A stretch of DNA of 6,614 nt from Bacteroidia bacterium. GTDB taxonomy: Bacteria > Bacteroidota > Bacteroidia > Bacteroidales > Prolixibacteraceae. A model generated the notes under the pieces. It was given only the letters and a program-made list of their open reading frames with translations, was not told where the DNA came from and did not search any database. A program made the position numbers and the translations under genes. This document shows, piece by piece, positions 6,339 to 6,614 of the stretch (the stretch's first letter is position 1; each line of letters starts with the position of its first letter). The stretch lies in assembly GCA_025358395.1 (NCBI GenBank), contig JANYJT010000121.1, forward strand, positions 1 to 6,614. The letters run 5' to 3'.

Positions 6339-6614
6339 ATGAAAAAGTACCGGGCTATCCTTGTAGATGATGAGAAGAATGTGCGTGAAGTATTGGATTT
6401 ACTGCTATTCCAGTATTGTAAGCAGGTAGAAGTTGTGGCTTCAGCCTCCTCTGCCGCTGAAGGTCGCGAATTGCTGAAGAAACACGATGTTGATTTTATC
6501 TTTTTGGATATCTCCATGCCAAAAGAGGACGGTTTTACCTTCCTTAAAACCATTCCCAAAGAAAATTATTGCATCATCTTTGTTACGGCCTTTGAAGATT
6601 ATGCCTTGCGTGCC
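6339..6614 (+). CDS. Response regulator receiver domain, probably LytTR family (5' part, truncated by window edge)
   Basis: Ninety-two codons run from ATG 6339 to the window edge without a stop. The protein begins MKKYRAILVDDEKNVREVL, a receiver-domain start with the acidic pair D10-D11. The phospho-acceptor is D57 in FIFLDISMPKEDG and the switch threonine is T83 in FVTAFEDYALRA. The TAF/TAY-E/D-YALRAF wording after the fourth strand is typical of LytR/AlgR (LytTR) regulators, so a C-terminal LytTR DNA-binding domain is expected outside the window, often alongside a histidine kinase of the LytS/YehU type. The start codon is preceded by an A-rich stretch and no Shine-Dalgarno sequence. Its separate promoter-like sequence and the change of theme suggest it is not part of the rhomboid/EEP operon. 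Confidence 0.9.
   Translation, partial: MKKYRAILVDDEKNVREVLDLLLFQYCKQVEVVASASSAAEGRELLKKHDVDFIFLDISMPKEDGFTFLKTIPKENYCIIFVTAFEDYALRA

Overview
The window looks like chromosomal DNA from a member of the Bacteroidota, probably an environmental Bacteroidales-type lineage; I cannot place it more finely. The evidence is: promoter-like TAnnTTTG boxes (the Bacteroidota -7 element) upstream of two genes; no Shine-Dalgarno sequences before the starts; a MutL with the SDVIHLLPDSVANQIAAGEV opening and the non-canonical C-terminal motifs I associate with this phylum; and a pair of rhomboid proteases, the second with the short cytoplasmic tail typical of Bacteroidota homologues. These are family-level recognitions from memory, not search results.

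Layout. Positions 1-1245 (minus strand) hold the first 415 codons of a YifB/ComM-type Mg-chelatase-like AAA+ ATPase, which runs off the left edge. A divergent intergenic region (1246-1464) separates it from a rightward set of genes: mutL (1465-3444, GTG start), rhomboid protease 1 (3498-4316), rhomboid protease 2 (4324-5205), and a membrane-anchored endonuclease/exonuclease/phosphatase (EEP) family protein (5202-6287). Rhomboid 2 starts 7 bases after rhomboid 1 ends, and the EEP gene overlaps rhomboid 2 by 4 bases (ATGA), so these three are almost certainly co-transcribed. mutL may lead the same transcript, with a second promoter-like box just before rhomboid 1. At the right edge (6339 onward) a LytTR-type response regulator begins and is cut off after 92 codons of its receiver domain.

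How the genes relate. MutL is the mismatch-repair matchmaker ATPase, and YifB/ComM relatives act in DNA branch migration during transformation in some bacteria, so the left half is DNA-maintenance themed. The two rhomboids and the EEP protein are membrane proteins of unknown substrate; the link between them and MutL is positional only.

Most interesting feature. The MutL linker is encoded by a purine-rich low-complexity tract (2662-2789) that opens with six tandem 8-bp units of the form GACGRGGR (2667-2714). Eight is not a multiple of three. By direct reading, loss of one unit puts a TGA immediately after the array (2718-2720), and gain of one unit leads to a TGA at 2939-2941. Either change would remove the MutL C-terminal domain. 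This is the arrangement expected of a slippage-driven, reversible mutator switch, although variation itself cannot be seen in a single sequence. The rest of the window looks like ordinary core genome; I found no RNA gene, CRISPR array or insertion sequence.
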